Assembly (NCBI GenBank): GCA_027596075.1
Contig: JADGJC010000266.1
Span: 1-57,621 of the forward strand
Direction: 5' to 3'
Source of the DNA: Rhizophlyctis rosea
Lineage: Eukaryota > Chytridiomycota > Chytridiomycetes > Rhizophlyctidales > Rhizophlyctidaceae
Length of the DNA stretch: 57,621 nt
Shown: positions 22,235 through 34,590 of the stretch, one piece after another
Numbering within the stretch: the first letter of the stretch is position 1
How the letters are laid out: each line of letters opens with the position of its first letter
The notes under the pieces: model-generated
What the model was told of the DNA's origin: nothing
What the model saw: the letters and a program-made list of their open reading frames with translations, nothing else
Databases searched by the model: none
Made by a program: the position numbers and the translations under genes

Positions 22235-23372
22235 TGTTCTGCGGAAGATGGATCATATAAAGAAGCTTTGTTTTTCACCGTTTATACAAGTATGTCAAGA
22301 AGACCGTCATCAAATGACTGTTGAGCACGGACGCGTCATGTTTCATTCGGGCAAGGGGGTGGAGAGGAGACAAGCCGGCTTGGTTGCAGGGGAATGTTTC
22401 AATTTCTGCCATTACAAATATTATGGCTGCCGTCCCGGCATACATTGGAATGTATGGCTGCCGTCCCGAGGTTTCAGATGAAGTCAGCAATAAGTATTTG
22501 GAACAACAATCCTGGTTGGGCCGCTGCCAATGAAACCCAATCCAATTAGCTACGCCACACCCGGGTCAATCAAGTCGAATCCGTTTCCAAACTGCCTCCA
22601 ACAAGAGCTATAAAGATGCCATTACCCCCTCCTAATCCGTTGCAGTTTGGAATGCCAATCCTTTCCTCTGCTGACTACTCCACCCAACCATCCTATCGAC
22701 TACACCATCTAAAGACCTCGCTACTCGTACAAGCATTTCACCTGATCCGACGTATCACATCTATTGCAAGATCCAGTCGTTGCGTATATCCTTGTACATA
22801 TTGAGTATATTGATTCTATGCTTTTGTAATCACAGTCTGGCGGTTTTCATCAAATAACGTGGTGTTATTGAGTTTGTTCTTTTGATGATGATATATCGAC
22901 AAGTGATTTCTGCACATAACATGTGTTCTTGACATGCTGCAACCCTCATCAATCATCAAGTTTTGGAATGCGCTCCATGGGGCCAGCAATCAGATGAGGC
23001 GCCTTCGGACGTGCGAACATGCAAGGTTGCGCTTCAGGACCAGCAAGCCCAACAATTGATGATCAGCGTTGAAACTAGCAGCAGCAATGTCTAGTGAAGC
23101 TCTTCGAAATTTTCCCGTTCTCCAAACGGGAAATCTGCCAGCAAACCTTTCCCACTCATGGAGATGTTGATGAGTGGATAACATGGTGTCATTCACATAC
23201 AGATAATCAGAAAAGGAAGGATTCGACTAGTCATACTAGGACGTCCCACCAAGACATCCGATCAACAGATGCCAACATTGTGCGAACCCTTGCCACTAAA
23301 CAAAATATTGATATTCGATAACTCTCCACCCCTAGCGCCATGGTATACCCAGCACATCCTTCCAGACAAGGT
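22235..23372. other. Intergenic, no gene seen
   Basis: A 15-base sequence, TGGCTGCCGTCCCGG, occurs twice about 28 bases apart (near 22425 and 22453). No coding signal, RNA gene or terminator-like structure was recognised. Confidence 0.4.
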
Positions 23373-23748
23373 TCACGGCGATGCAGCAACTTGAACCTGA
23401 GCGTGAGCGAGACGCAAAGGCCGCATGAGTTCCAGACTCAAGTGATTGCTGAACGACATTCCGTTGAACTAACCTTGACGTCCTTCTCCCCATTCGTAGC
23501 CTTATCAACCGTCCGTCTGGCCAAATCAATATCCAACTCAAAGATATCATCGTCACGGCCCCAGTTGCCCTTGCCAGATCCGTTGCGTTTCAGGACGGGT
23601 TTCATGCCGTTCCTGATGGTTAGGAAGGTTGTGATGAGCATGTGGATGCAAAAAATAGACATGACGAACAGGTGGTGCTTGAAAGAACTCACCGAGCTGT
23701 GTGCCTGTCACTGCTAGATTGGGTGCTGTTGCGGCGTGTGCGGGTCAT
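23373..23748 (-). CDS. Small basic protein with a GxGKGNWG motif (Stm1/HABP4-like)
   Basis: Three exons: 23693-23748, 23474-23612, 23373-23396; 72 residues. The N-terminus is basic and Ser/Thr-rich (MTRTRRNSTQSSS), followed by KPVLKRNGSGKGNWGRDDD, an amphipathic acidic/basic stretch and a short end VQVAASP. The GSGKGNWG element resembles the Gly-Lys-Gly-x-Trp-Gly motif of Stm1/SERBP1/HABP4 proteins, which bind ribosomes and RNA. Introns are 80 and 77 nt with good GTGAGT/GTTAGT donors and phases that agree. The protein is much shorter than those family members, so it could be a separate family of small intrinsically disordered proteins. Exon 3 (8 codons) is the least certain part. Confidence 0.58.
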
Positions 23749-25853
23749 GGTGCCGGATTGACGGGCAAGCAGGAGGGACCAATGGAGGTCGGTCGTGATT
23801 GGAGATGGCAAATCAGATGGGAGACGCAGAGACTTGATTGGGCGACTTGGAATTGGAGATAAGTTTGGTACTGTTGCGTTGAATGCAGTTGATGGCTTTG
23901 AGTGGGACGTGCAGATAGTTGGCGAGAGAGGGTATAAGGCTACGAATGGGGACTTGATTTAGGGAGGACCAAAGTGATTCGTTGACCGAATATCGGGGCG
24001 AGCAGATGTTGTTGACTGAGCAAGGGATTGCTTTGGTTGAGATGGCTAATCAATCGATGTGGGTCTTAGGCGGTCTTGAGTTGACCGGACAAGGGTTGGT
24101 CAAGCGATGAATCGGATGATGGAATATGGCGATGTCCGGTGGTTTGGCTGATGGAGGTGATTGGGAGGTTGAATGAGAAGATAGCGGTGAGAGTCGTTGG
24201 ATGTGCGTGGGAGGTTGGGAGAATGGGGGAATGGAGATGCTCTGTAGGGAAGCTGACTGAATGTTGGGAAACGGACTCGCCTGATGGGGTGGACGTTTTA
24301 TACCAGCAACAGCTGGAGGAGACAAATCTTGAAAGATGATGGTGCGCTATTAGGTAGGCTACGCCAGGTGCCTCGACCCGGGCGATAAGACCAATTACCA
24401 CCATTGGCCAGTCATGCGCAAAACGACTTGCAGTCAGTATGCATTGCAGATGCAACCTCCTTTGACAAGGTACGATCCACCACCCGAATGATCCAGCTAA
24501 ACCTGCCGTCATTGAACCCCTCAGAGCACGACCAACACAAAACAGAGTTTGCCACTGGGACCCTGACCTCCCAACTCTGCAATGGCACCCCGTCTGAGCC
24601 AAGGGTGAAACGCAACCCTCTCCGTATCACCGAGCGTCCTCCGGCACAATGTGATGATACGGGGACCCTACGACAAGGAAGAGGGCTTGGTTCCTTCAAG
24701 CCATGCAGAGCTGCAGGAGGGAGGCACTCCGTCACGCGACCTTGTGTTTTGATCTGCTGCGAACGGCAACGGGAAGGGGGTAAAATCTGCTTACATGCAC
24801 AATAGGAGCCGACCTCCAAATTGGCACCAATCCGAACAACCCAAATTCCGCATTGGAGTGGGAAAGTTGTGCCATGGCTTGCAGACCGTCAAGCCGGTCG
24901 TCGAGCTGGGGAGGCAAAGCCGCGACTCCCAACTCTGCGAACCTGCAGACCACATCGCGCGGCGGGGGTGACATGACCGCGTCAGCTGATTACGCGGCCT
25001 CTTGGCGCCATAAAATTTCGCGTTTCGGTTGTGGAGGACGGACAGATGCAGGGAGGACCCTTCAAACCTGCAGCACAACGGAATTGCAGCCATAGGGAAG
25101 GATGGCTGAAGATAAAGACATCTGGAGATGATCTTTACCAGAACTATGACGGACGGTCTCCCCCGTATGGTGGTTGAACGTTGAGACACTTTTCCTGCTC
25201 AATCCTTCTCGTCCGACCGAGGTGCTCTGCAAACGTCATGATCTCCTGCGATAAGAACCTGCACTGCAGAGATGCGGTAAAGAAGCGGTGGGATTCATGG
25301 AAAGGTGGCAATTCATTGGTTCGTGCCAAGTTGCAAACCCGCAAACACTGGACCACCCCAGCTGCGGACGATATGCTGTGCTGTCAGCGATTCATTCATC
25401 TACAATATTGAGAGTGGGTTGCGCAAGATGAGAAGGTATTCGACGTTGCAACAAGCTGGGTGGTTGCGCACACACGAGCGGCTCCTCACCTCTCTGGTAT
25501 TTTCCTCCATAACAAACCTCGCCTTGAGGGGGAGGGACTGGAGGGGGTTGATTGTTGACTAACGCTGCGCCACCCAATTTTTTGATTACATAATCAACGC
25601 GACTCAGAGGCAACAAAGCGTTCTGCTGTCAAAACACTGAGAAAAATTGCAGATTGGAGTTTAACATTATGATAAATGACGTGAGCCATCCGATGCTGAC
25701 GCCCATCTATACTCAAACGAAGGTAGTCATAATGAGCAAACGGCAAAGAATATCACTGGCGACGTTATGTACTATGTACTATGTACTCTGTTGCAGTCAT
25801 ATTTACAGAATCCGCAGACTGTACAACTCCACATCCATTCAATTCCCATAATC
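23749..25853. other. Intergenic, no gene seen
   Basis: Contains the likely promoter of the small basic protein gene on its left. Open frames at 24.06-24.82 kb exist in opposite directions over the same bases and carry no recognisable motif. A short TATGTACTATGTACTATGTACT repeat-like patch lies near 25765-25790. Confidence 0.4.
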
Positions 25854-26734
25854 CTACTCCACCCTCGAGAACAGCTCAACAAACTCCAACACCTGCTGTA
25901 TGCTCTGCTCCAACAGATCCCCTCCAAAAGGCGCCAAATGACTCCCATCAATCTCCTTCACCAAAAACTCCTTTCCGGTGTTCTTGATCATGGTGCGCTG
26001 AAAGAGTTCCGGGATGGCTCGGTCTTGGAGTGTGACTTGGTACGCTAGACGGCCTTCAAAGTTTGGGTCAGCGAATGCGGGAGGTGGGTGCGCGTCGACG
26101 CTAAGGCTATTGGGATGAGGGATCAAGGATGTTGCGAGTGGTTCCGTCAATGTGGAAGGCCAGTCAGCTGCGAAGTGGTAGACGGGGTCGGCGGGCATGC
26201 TGACACCTTGGGTTGGCTGTTGTATTGGTCAGCTTGAGTTTTTGGAACGGGAAAGTACTCATGACTTGCTAGCCCAAATGTAATTCCCCACACTTAGCAT
26301 GCAGAAGCGCAACCTACGTTGTCCAAAAGCACCCAATCCGGAATAACTCCATTAGACATTCCGCTCAACGTCTGTCCCTCCGGAATCAAGAACGCCGCGG
26401 TAAAAATCAATCCCAAAATTCCACCCGATTTCCCTTCAGCGGCCCGAGTAGCCACGCTCAAACCATACGCAGCAGCGGCACCCGTGCACCCTCCGTACGA
26501 GTACATGACGAGGACGACTTCGTTCCCATTGTCAATGATTGGTCGAATGAAGTCTCGTATGGTGTCGATATCAGCTTGTATGTGAACAGTGGTGGGGTCT
26601 TTGTAGGTTTGAGATGGGGCAGTGAAGAGGTGTGTCGTATAGCCTTCTGCGGTTAGGGCATTGAGGTAGTTGGTGTATGTTTGGGGTGGGAGCCAAGCAC
26701 CGGGGATGAGCACGATATGCGGTCGAGCACTCAT
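25854..26734 (-). CDS. Alpha/beta hydrolase-fold protein
   Basis: Two exons: 26318-26734 and 25854-26216, joined in phase 0 over a 101-nt intron; 259 residues, usual for the small AB_hydrolase_6 group. Visible: strand plus oxyanion turn IVLIPGAW (7-14), nucleophile elbow VMYSYGG with Ser79, and catalytic-type His232 in GSHLAPF near the C-terminus; the acid is probably an Asp in the VTLQDRAIPE region or nearby. No signal peptide, so cytosolic. Related fungal proteins are esterases or lactonase-like enzymes, often near secondary-metabolism genes, but none are adjacent here and the substrate is unknown. Ends on TAG. A TATA box lies 55-62 bases upstream. Confidence 0.85.
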
Positions 26735-26788
26735 CTTGAATCATACGATAGGTGCCGGACTTTTGTGCCTCATCACGCTGTGGGGGGA

Positions 26789-26796
26789 TATTTATA
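26789..26796 (-). promoter_or_regulatory. TATA box of the hydrolase gene
   Basis: TATAAATA on the minus strand, about 55-62 bases before the ATG at 26734: a near-consensus TATA box at a plausible distance. Confidence 0.45.
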
Positions 26797-29700
26797 CGGT
26801 CCGCACTGTCCGCTAGGGAGGCCATGCGATCGGAAACCTCGGAACGCGTAAATCAATAATTGCGCGTGGGATTGCACCCTGATGAAACCCATTTCCAATG
26901 AGCACTGCCAATGTTTCAACCTCCGACACATTAGTATTAGTAAAGATGGTCCGCGGGAGCCTATTATCATCATGCATTTACATCCGTTGGGTATCCTCAC
27001 CACCATCGGGTCACAACTCGGATGCTGACCCATACCGTGTGGCTTGCGGGATTGCGTAAGCAACGTTCCCATTCTCTTGAACTTCGACAATCCCTATGCG
27101 CCGACTGGGCAGTCTATAGGAGAGGCCTTATATATAGATTTCCGATTGCAGAAAAAGGTTCAGCACTCCTTGATGTAATGGTGCAACCAACTCATTACAT
27201 TTGATGGCTGATCTGAAAAATGCCGTCGCGCGGCAACTGCGCACTTCTGCAACAGAAAAAGGGATCGCTGTTCCAGAATCTACTGGTCATCATCTCTCTG
27301 AACCCCACGGCCACAGACATATGCAAAAGTATGCCATATGCAAAAGCAAAACGCACTTGACCTGAATTTGCCGTCGTATCTGCCGGTGGGTCCTTCCCAA
27401 TCTTCGCCCCCACGTCCCCAGATGCTCAAGAAAAGAGATGAAAAGTGAACCACATTCGATATTTGCCGCATGCCATTATGGAATTTATGGCATGGTGGTG
27501 GAATCAATATCTGTCAATCCTTCCAGCCGTCCGGCTCTTGGAACACGCGCAACATACCCCGTCTGCCATTACTGATCCCGCAATGCTCTATAACGCGCAA
27601 AAAGAATCTGTGTTTTTACCAATGTACAGAACGGACTCTGGACGCCGCACGCCTCAGAGATGCACATGGAAAGAGAGGTACACAAGTATGATTTCACTCA
27701 AAACTCCATGGACCCTTCCATTCTGTCCGCTCATTGCCAACATCTGTTGTCGCTCTATCTGCTCCATCCAGCTGTGATGACAACAGCAAACTCCATGCAA
27801 AACGAACCCGCATTCAAGGGCTCCCAGAAGTTCAAGCATGTTATTGACACCACTTGCATCTTGATTCCAATGAGAAAATTATCTGGCCATTGGATGGGGA
27901 TGCACCAAATGGTCTCTCCAATGCCTTCACAAAGACCAGAATGGAACACAAGGAAAAAAGAATCCAACGAAAAGACATCGAATGGTCCGCAATTCGCCCA
28001 TGACTGATATGCACAACGGAAAGATACCCGGTCGATATCGAATCATTACATAGCAAGCAGACATTGCGGATTGACATCGGTTCAAAGGGGCACCCGCACT
28101 GATTCCGCAATGGCAATTGTGTCCCTCTACAAACCATACAATACGGCTCAGTCAGTTCACTAACCATGGCTCGCTACCTCACGTGCGCTTTAGCATTTAC
28201 TGATTTTGTTACTACTCCAACAGTGAGTGACAAAAGGGTGGTGAAAATTAGAAGGCATAGGAAGCCATCGGAGCCGTCGATAACCAGCTTGAGTATGATT
28301 GTCAGGCTACTATGCAATGTTGCAGATATCATCCGTGTGCGTTGTTGATCCCCTGCAGCCAGGCATGCAGCTAGACATGCAATTTGAGATCCTTGATGGG
28401 AGCCCTGAGCAAGGTTCTAACGAAAATTGTTCGGGATTTATACCAATCTTTTTGTATATTCATACTGTCTGTCATTCCAACACCTCATGGTCAAACTATG
28501 TCCAAGGCCGGTTCGCAATGCATGTAACTCATCAGGCTCACGCACGCTGTGGCCCCGAGCAAGAATGGCACAAAAAAACCCCCAACATTCCGCATCTCCG
28601 GGGACCCAAGAAAATTTGGAGTCGAACTCCAGGTCATAGACGCTCTGTACGCTTATGAGTTAGCTAATGGCCTCAGTCAAGCACAGGTCCTCGATTGCTC
28701 CTACAACTGAATGAACCGGCAGCTCTCTTTTCCAAAAGCAATCAAAGCGCAAAAGCAATTCAAGTCAATCAAAGATGATGAAGTGGGCAAATCGGCCTCC
28801 CACGCGATCGTTCTTCTGTTTGGACCGGCCAGTGTGCACACTTTAGCCCTACTTGAGAGGAAAAGAAAAAGTATGCTTACCCCCATGCATTGAATATGCG
28901 GATGACCTCCCCGTCCTGCGGCTCCCAGCGATTGACGTTCTATGCAACCCAGCCTAGTGTCCATTGACCAATTAACAAATTTCGACAGCCCGTTGGGATA
29001 AATGTCGATTGGTATGGTCGGTCTTGCTCTAGACCCTTCCTCAAAATCTCAGAGACGAATCGCCCGACCTCACCCGTCGATTGTGATGCACTCACTACCG
29101 GCGCAGGAAAAACGAAAAATCGACATGCAAGGACAAGGATCCAGCGTGGACAGTCAAAAGCGTACTCCAGCCCGCCAGCTAGACATCATGCACAAATTGT
29201 AGAAGCAATGGAATTTACCAGTTACGTGATTGGAAAGGAGGTGTTCAGTCTTGGCACATCCTTGCATGAATCAGGAATCCGTAGACATCACGAATTCGTA
29301 TACATCATGTAGCATTCTGGGAGACTACCGATGACGGTCGCCTTCAAAACATAATCAGCAAATGCGATGCTGTCCCAATATCTTTGTGCCGAGGCGGGGC
29401 AACAAGGGCGGTACGCATGAGTGGGTCTACCTCCAGACCTCGAAAGACTCCACGATTAACATCCGCGACAATACAAGTGAATCCAATGGCCACTGCCATT
29501 TACCGCTGCATTTGTTTATTTGACAACATTCTCCTGGTTTGGCCTCCAATTATCTCTTCAACAACGTCTTCCCGCAAGCGAGATGGTCATAAAATTCGAA
29601 GGACTTTCCGCCGCCGGGACGTCATGGCTTCAGTTGGGCGATGGACGATGACATGGTCTGCAAACTTCCAACATTCCGAAACTTCCGTTGACCACTCCAA

Positions 29701-32700
29701 CGAAGATTCTGAATCTCTACTCCAATCAGCGGGAAGCAGTTTGTCCTACTCCTGCGTATCAGTTCTTTCGTCCCCTCCTCATACGTTTCGGTGATGACGC
29801 CGGCAAAAGCAAAATCACGCCAGAGCAGACTGAACATCACGAGAAGAAAAGGGGATATCACCTGTAATCTACCGTTCCGCTCCCTCTACCACGGTAAGCG
29901 AAACGACCATCAACTCTATTCTCAACTTCCAAACGTACGCCCCAGGAACCGGTCTATGAAAGTTTTGAACATTCTATGGAACAAGACAGAGAGAAAAGGA
30001 TGTCGGGTGCAGCGTTGAACTTGAAGCTAAGTGCGTTATGCCACGAACGCAATGATCAGGGGATCTGAACTTACACGGCATCATCGACTACGGGAAGTAT
30101 GGGATATTTTTTTCATGTGTGTGAAGATATAGTGCATGCAGTCAAACCCTCCACCAGTTGAAAACAAATGGAACTCCCGAACGGTTTGAGAACAAAGAAG
30201 GAAGTTGGAGAATGGCCCAGTGGGATGGGTCAGGGACTTCAAGCAGCGATCAGAATCTATTGAGGTGTCCATTAAGGATGCATTACACATGCGCTACTTA
30301 GTACCAATGCGCACGGACATTCCAAGTGTTGTAATGCGACCACATAGGGATCGCCAGGAGCAGTATGTTCTAGTGAAGAACATTTTGCATATCAGTTGCC
30401 CGTAGGACGCCATAGCCGGATTCTAAAGGCGTAATGTATGAGGGCGCAATTCCTCTTCTGGACCAAACTGTCGATGACCAAAATACGGGGAGGAACAATG
30501 TTGCAGAGAGTTCAGATGCACCCAAAGCCATGGTGGCTTCGGTTATCGGATAGTTTTGGATTTCAAAATGGGATGCCTGCAGTATATCAGCGTCATTCAG
30601 ATCCATAATACCACTATCGACCCCTCAGATGCGCATCTTACATCTGCTGGTTTCCGTCAGAGATAAGGGCGACTCCTGTCATTTGACCATGAATCATGTT
30701 ATCATGCACACTCTTCCGAGTCCCACGTAACATGGAACTTCGATCCCGTTCCATAGTCAATACTGCCAGTTGCTCAAAAATCCTTTTTTCCCGCCCAGCA
30801 CCGCATGTTGCTCATTGTAAGATCACAGCAAAGTGCGGATGGCATGGGCTTTGAACACATCGACGGGTTGGTCCGCTGCCAGCATTGTTCCGGAGTTCGG
30901 CCCATCAGCATCAAGGATGTTCCTTTTTTCACAATCTTTTTTCAAGGCAACTAATGTATGGGATGTCCTACGTATCCTCTTACAAAGCAACGAGCATCAC
31001 CTGGATCATACCTGGAAGGCGCAAAAAAGATACATAACGTCCGGAACGCGCAGGCGCGGTCGGTTTTTGCACTATGGCAAGTGTCGCAGATGAACATGAA
31101 ACGATTGGACCATCCTCGTCGATGCCCATCACTCCCATCAGTGCATTGATAACCGCGAATCGTTAATTGAAAGTACTTCGGCCTGGTGATTCCGTGGAAA
31201 GTCATTGAATCGCGCGAAATTTTCCAACAAAGGATGTACTCAAGTCTATCCCCAAGCAGAACGCGGCACAAAAAAGTGATGTCCCAGAGGTCACCCAGCT
31301 GACAGATGCCCACCAATGGCCATCTGTATGCAGATCAGACCATCAAGACCAGTTTGCTTTACAGTGAGGTGCTGTTAGCAATACCAGTAGGCAAAGTCTA
31401 ATGGTGTGCGAGAGAGTAGATCTGTCAAAGATGTAAACAAACAAAGTAAGTAAACAATGAAAATGTTCAGCACAAAAAGAAGAACCAGGCAGACCTCAGA
31501 CGAGTGACTGCGCCCATGAAATGCGTCAAGCCATCTTCTCATGCCTGAACCCTGTGCTGGACGCTGGTTCTTCGCCAACGCATGAATTTTCATATGACGG
31601 CGAAACGGCGAACATGAAAGTTGTCTGGACGTGCTTTGAGGTGTTTGTGATATGTGGCTTGTCTCCGCTGATGAAAGCATTGCAATCAGGGTGTTGGTGG
31701 CACACCTCCGATGAGAGTGTTGTCCAATGAAATGGTGAAAAAACGCGAGGGTTCAAGCTGGGTTATGACGCCCACTACAGAAAGGGGAAAGTCGTTGGTT
31801 CCGAGATTGTGGGTCTGCAGGGAGACTGACGGATTCCAGCATTCGGGTCAAGTTGGTGGATGTAAGTCTAAGACAGTCGATTGCATGCAGTGATGCTTTG
31901 ACGCGGTGGGCTTGTCTGCACGTGAATTTCAGGGTCCTTTCTTGCATCCCCTCCCCATCACCCTCCGGTTTGCAATCTGCACTGCCAGTTCATCATATGC
32001 ATCAAATAATGTTGAGATCTCCGGGATCTGGGCTGGCTGCGCATTGGGGGTGCGAGTCTTTGATGGTGTTGGTTGACCAAGAGTGATGTTAAACCATAGG
32101 AAAATTAGTAGGCATGACAGGTATACGCATGATTCGCGATACACCGTCCATCGTTTCAATGTACCATTTCAAAGTGCAACAACCAAATCTAAGCCTGGGC
32201 AGGTCAGTGGGAAGCGAAAGACGAGAATGTCGGACCGAACACCGTTGTGTTGTTTCTTTCTGCTGTTGTGTATGGGGCACTTTTATCCACAAGTTTTCAT
32301 TTCCGCACTCTCCGCATCAAGACTGGGCCTCCCTCCCGTCCTGCCGGCGTGCGGTGTTTCTCCCTTCCCTGCATCCGAGGTTGCTAAAAGGAACGGGCTT
32401 TTCGCCCTTTTTGAGGCATTGGGAAGTCTGGGAAACACGTCATCGACGGCAGTGGATTGTCCGCTGGGGCGTGGCATAGTGGCATCGGCTGATTTTCACG
32501 AGGGAAGCAGTACGGGGAGCTCGTGTGTTCTTCAAGTTGGTGGGCCAGTCACTCACCCAGACTTGCTTACTTGCACCCAAACCCGGCAACCTCAGCCATT
32601 CTTCTTCTCACACTGCTCCGATCTTTATCCTGACTTGATCTGCCCCTTGCTGAGGCACCATCGTGTCAGGTTCTTCCTTGCATCCTGGCTTCTCACAACA

Positions 32701-34590
32701 AAACGTCACTCCCCAGGCTGACCAGTCCCACCACACCCACAAATCTAAACACCAACACTATTAGTAACAGTCGCCGGCCAACGGCAGAACGAACAATTCT
32801 TCAAAGTTTCGTGACATTCGTTGGGCGTTGTCAATTGGCTTTATGTTATTGGCCTGTCACTCCTCGGTGTAAACAAACAAGGTGGGTGGTGGGTCAACCT
32901 CAATAGCTACATATGCTGTGCAGATTTGAAAGCTTCGCTGCCCTTGCCCATGCAATTTCCATGCGCAGACACTTACAGATACATTTTCTACTCTCAAACC
33001 CCCAGATCTAACCCGGTCCATACCTACACGGCACCATAGCACACGCATACCCTGCTCCTACTTTTCAGTTTTGCAAGCTTTCCCGCCAGGTATGTGTAAT
33101 ACTTATGATAGATCAGTTGGCGCGATAAGTGCATCCAAAAAAAAAAGGAAGCAAGAAGAGACGCGCTTTTTTTTGGTATCGGAGAATCCCCATCCCGACG
33201 TAACAAGATGGCTGACGTATTAGTCATACCCCTGTCCAACACCCAGCCAATACGCTGTGCCATCAGTCACCCAAAGTGGGAATCTGAACAACACCAGCAA
33301 GTCGGAGGTTCGGTTCTCGCTTAGGGACAAGGCCTTCATCTCTATTTCGCACTTGCACAATTCCCACACTCACCATCTTCCTTCACACCCATCTCTCTTC
33401 CCTTCCCTACGTGTCATATGCTAGGTGCTCCATCTTCATGTCGGTCCTAGCGGGACTTCCTGCTCACCACCCGCCATCTTCACACCATATCAAACCTTGA
33501 TAACCCGGGTCCCGAGCACCGCCACCCGCACAACAAGCCCGCGCGTATCGAGGTTTTTCCACACCTACACTAGACACGCAACATCACCATCTGGGGCAGA
33601 GCATCGGTCACATACACACTTTTCCCTTCCTTTATTTTTATTTTTTATCTGCACTGTACCATACGAGCACGGTATACCGTATTTTTTGAGAAAGGTGAGC
33701 AATCGTGTTGTGATGACCTGATCGTGGGAATGGTGGGAAGGAGGTGGGAATGTCGGTTGGCAATGGCAACGACCCATATATCAGTTGGAGCAAAGGCGCT
33801 GTACATATAACGAGAAGCTCCCGTCTTGCAATCCCTCGATGGACACGCCGCTATAAGCAAAAATAGCATCCAAGACCCGACATACACGCGGGTCATATAG
33901 TGGCCGATCTTACGTCATACACGCCGGAGCCATAGCACGCTCATTAAGGTGTCAACATTTGATGATCGACATGGAGCTCAATCAGTAGGGGTATGGTGGA
34001 CGTGATAAAGGGGGTACACCCTAACCGGAACATCGGGGCGCGCCATTGGGGGGGAGGTCGATTGGGAGGGTAAATAATGGATGTGTGCCTATTTGTGGCC
34101 ATGGCAAGCGATTGAAACCATCGCGGGTTTCGTTATGTTGACATAGTCTCGTGGGGCGATCTGTCTATATGATTTTGATAGGGTTATTATGGCACATTTG
34201 GCGCGTTGTTTGATGTGGATTTGTGGGAAATTGTTAGATGGTGAGCGGTGGTGAACAGGAGAGTAGAGGGAGGAGGTGGATCACTGCGAGCTTGCAGCGA
34301 AGACGCTTTGGGAACTACGCGTTTGTGCTTGCTGTAGTTATGTCAATTTTCCGTTCAAAATATTGGTCAACTAATCACACCTTCCACTTCTACAGATTGG
34401 CATCGAAAGACGAAGTTGTGTAAGCAGAACGAGAACATTTTCCCAATTTCAATGCCCTTCCGCTCTCGCATCTGCTAGTTTCTAAATTTTTGGTCGACAA
34501 ACAGAAATCGCTACCCGCTACGCTTCCTCGTCCCATCCGTCATATACACATTCCTATATTCCCGACTTCCCAACACCTCAGTAGTTCATC
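26797..34590. other. Gene-poor stretch of almost 8 kb
   Basis: No reading frame here has domain-like character, and no exon chain could be built. The longest open frame is a 212-codon one at 32083-32721 (+), with no hydrophobic or motif pattern and no splice context. I looked for transposase, reverse transcriptase, tRNA and rRNA signals and saw none. The composition resembles old, mutated intergenic or transposon-derived DNA. Confidence 0.4.

Noticed and set aside
28590..28660. tRNA-like B-box (GGAGTTCGACTCC on the minus strand)
   Set aside because: The arms form a perfect inverted repeat with a 5-base loop rather than a T-arm with a 7-base loop, and no acceptor or anticodon stem could be folded.
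32083..32721. 212-codon open frame (+)
   Set aside because: No domain, hydrophobic pattern, splice context or upstream promoter-like element; likely chance in a gene-poor stretch.
33230..33330. Possible tRNA with GGTTCGGTTCTCGC
   Set aside because: No A-box at the right distance and no pairing acceptor stem.
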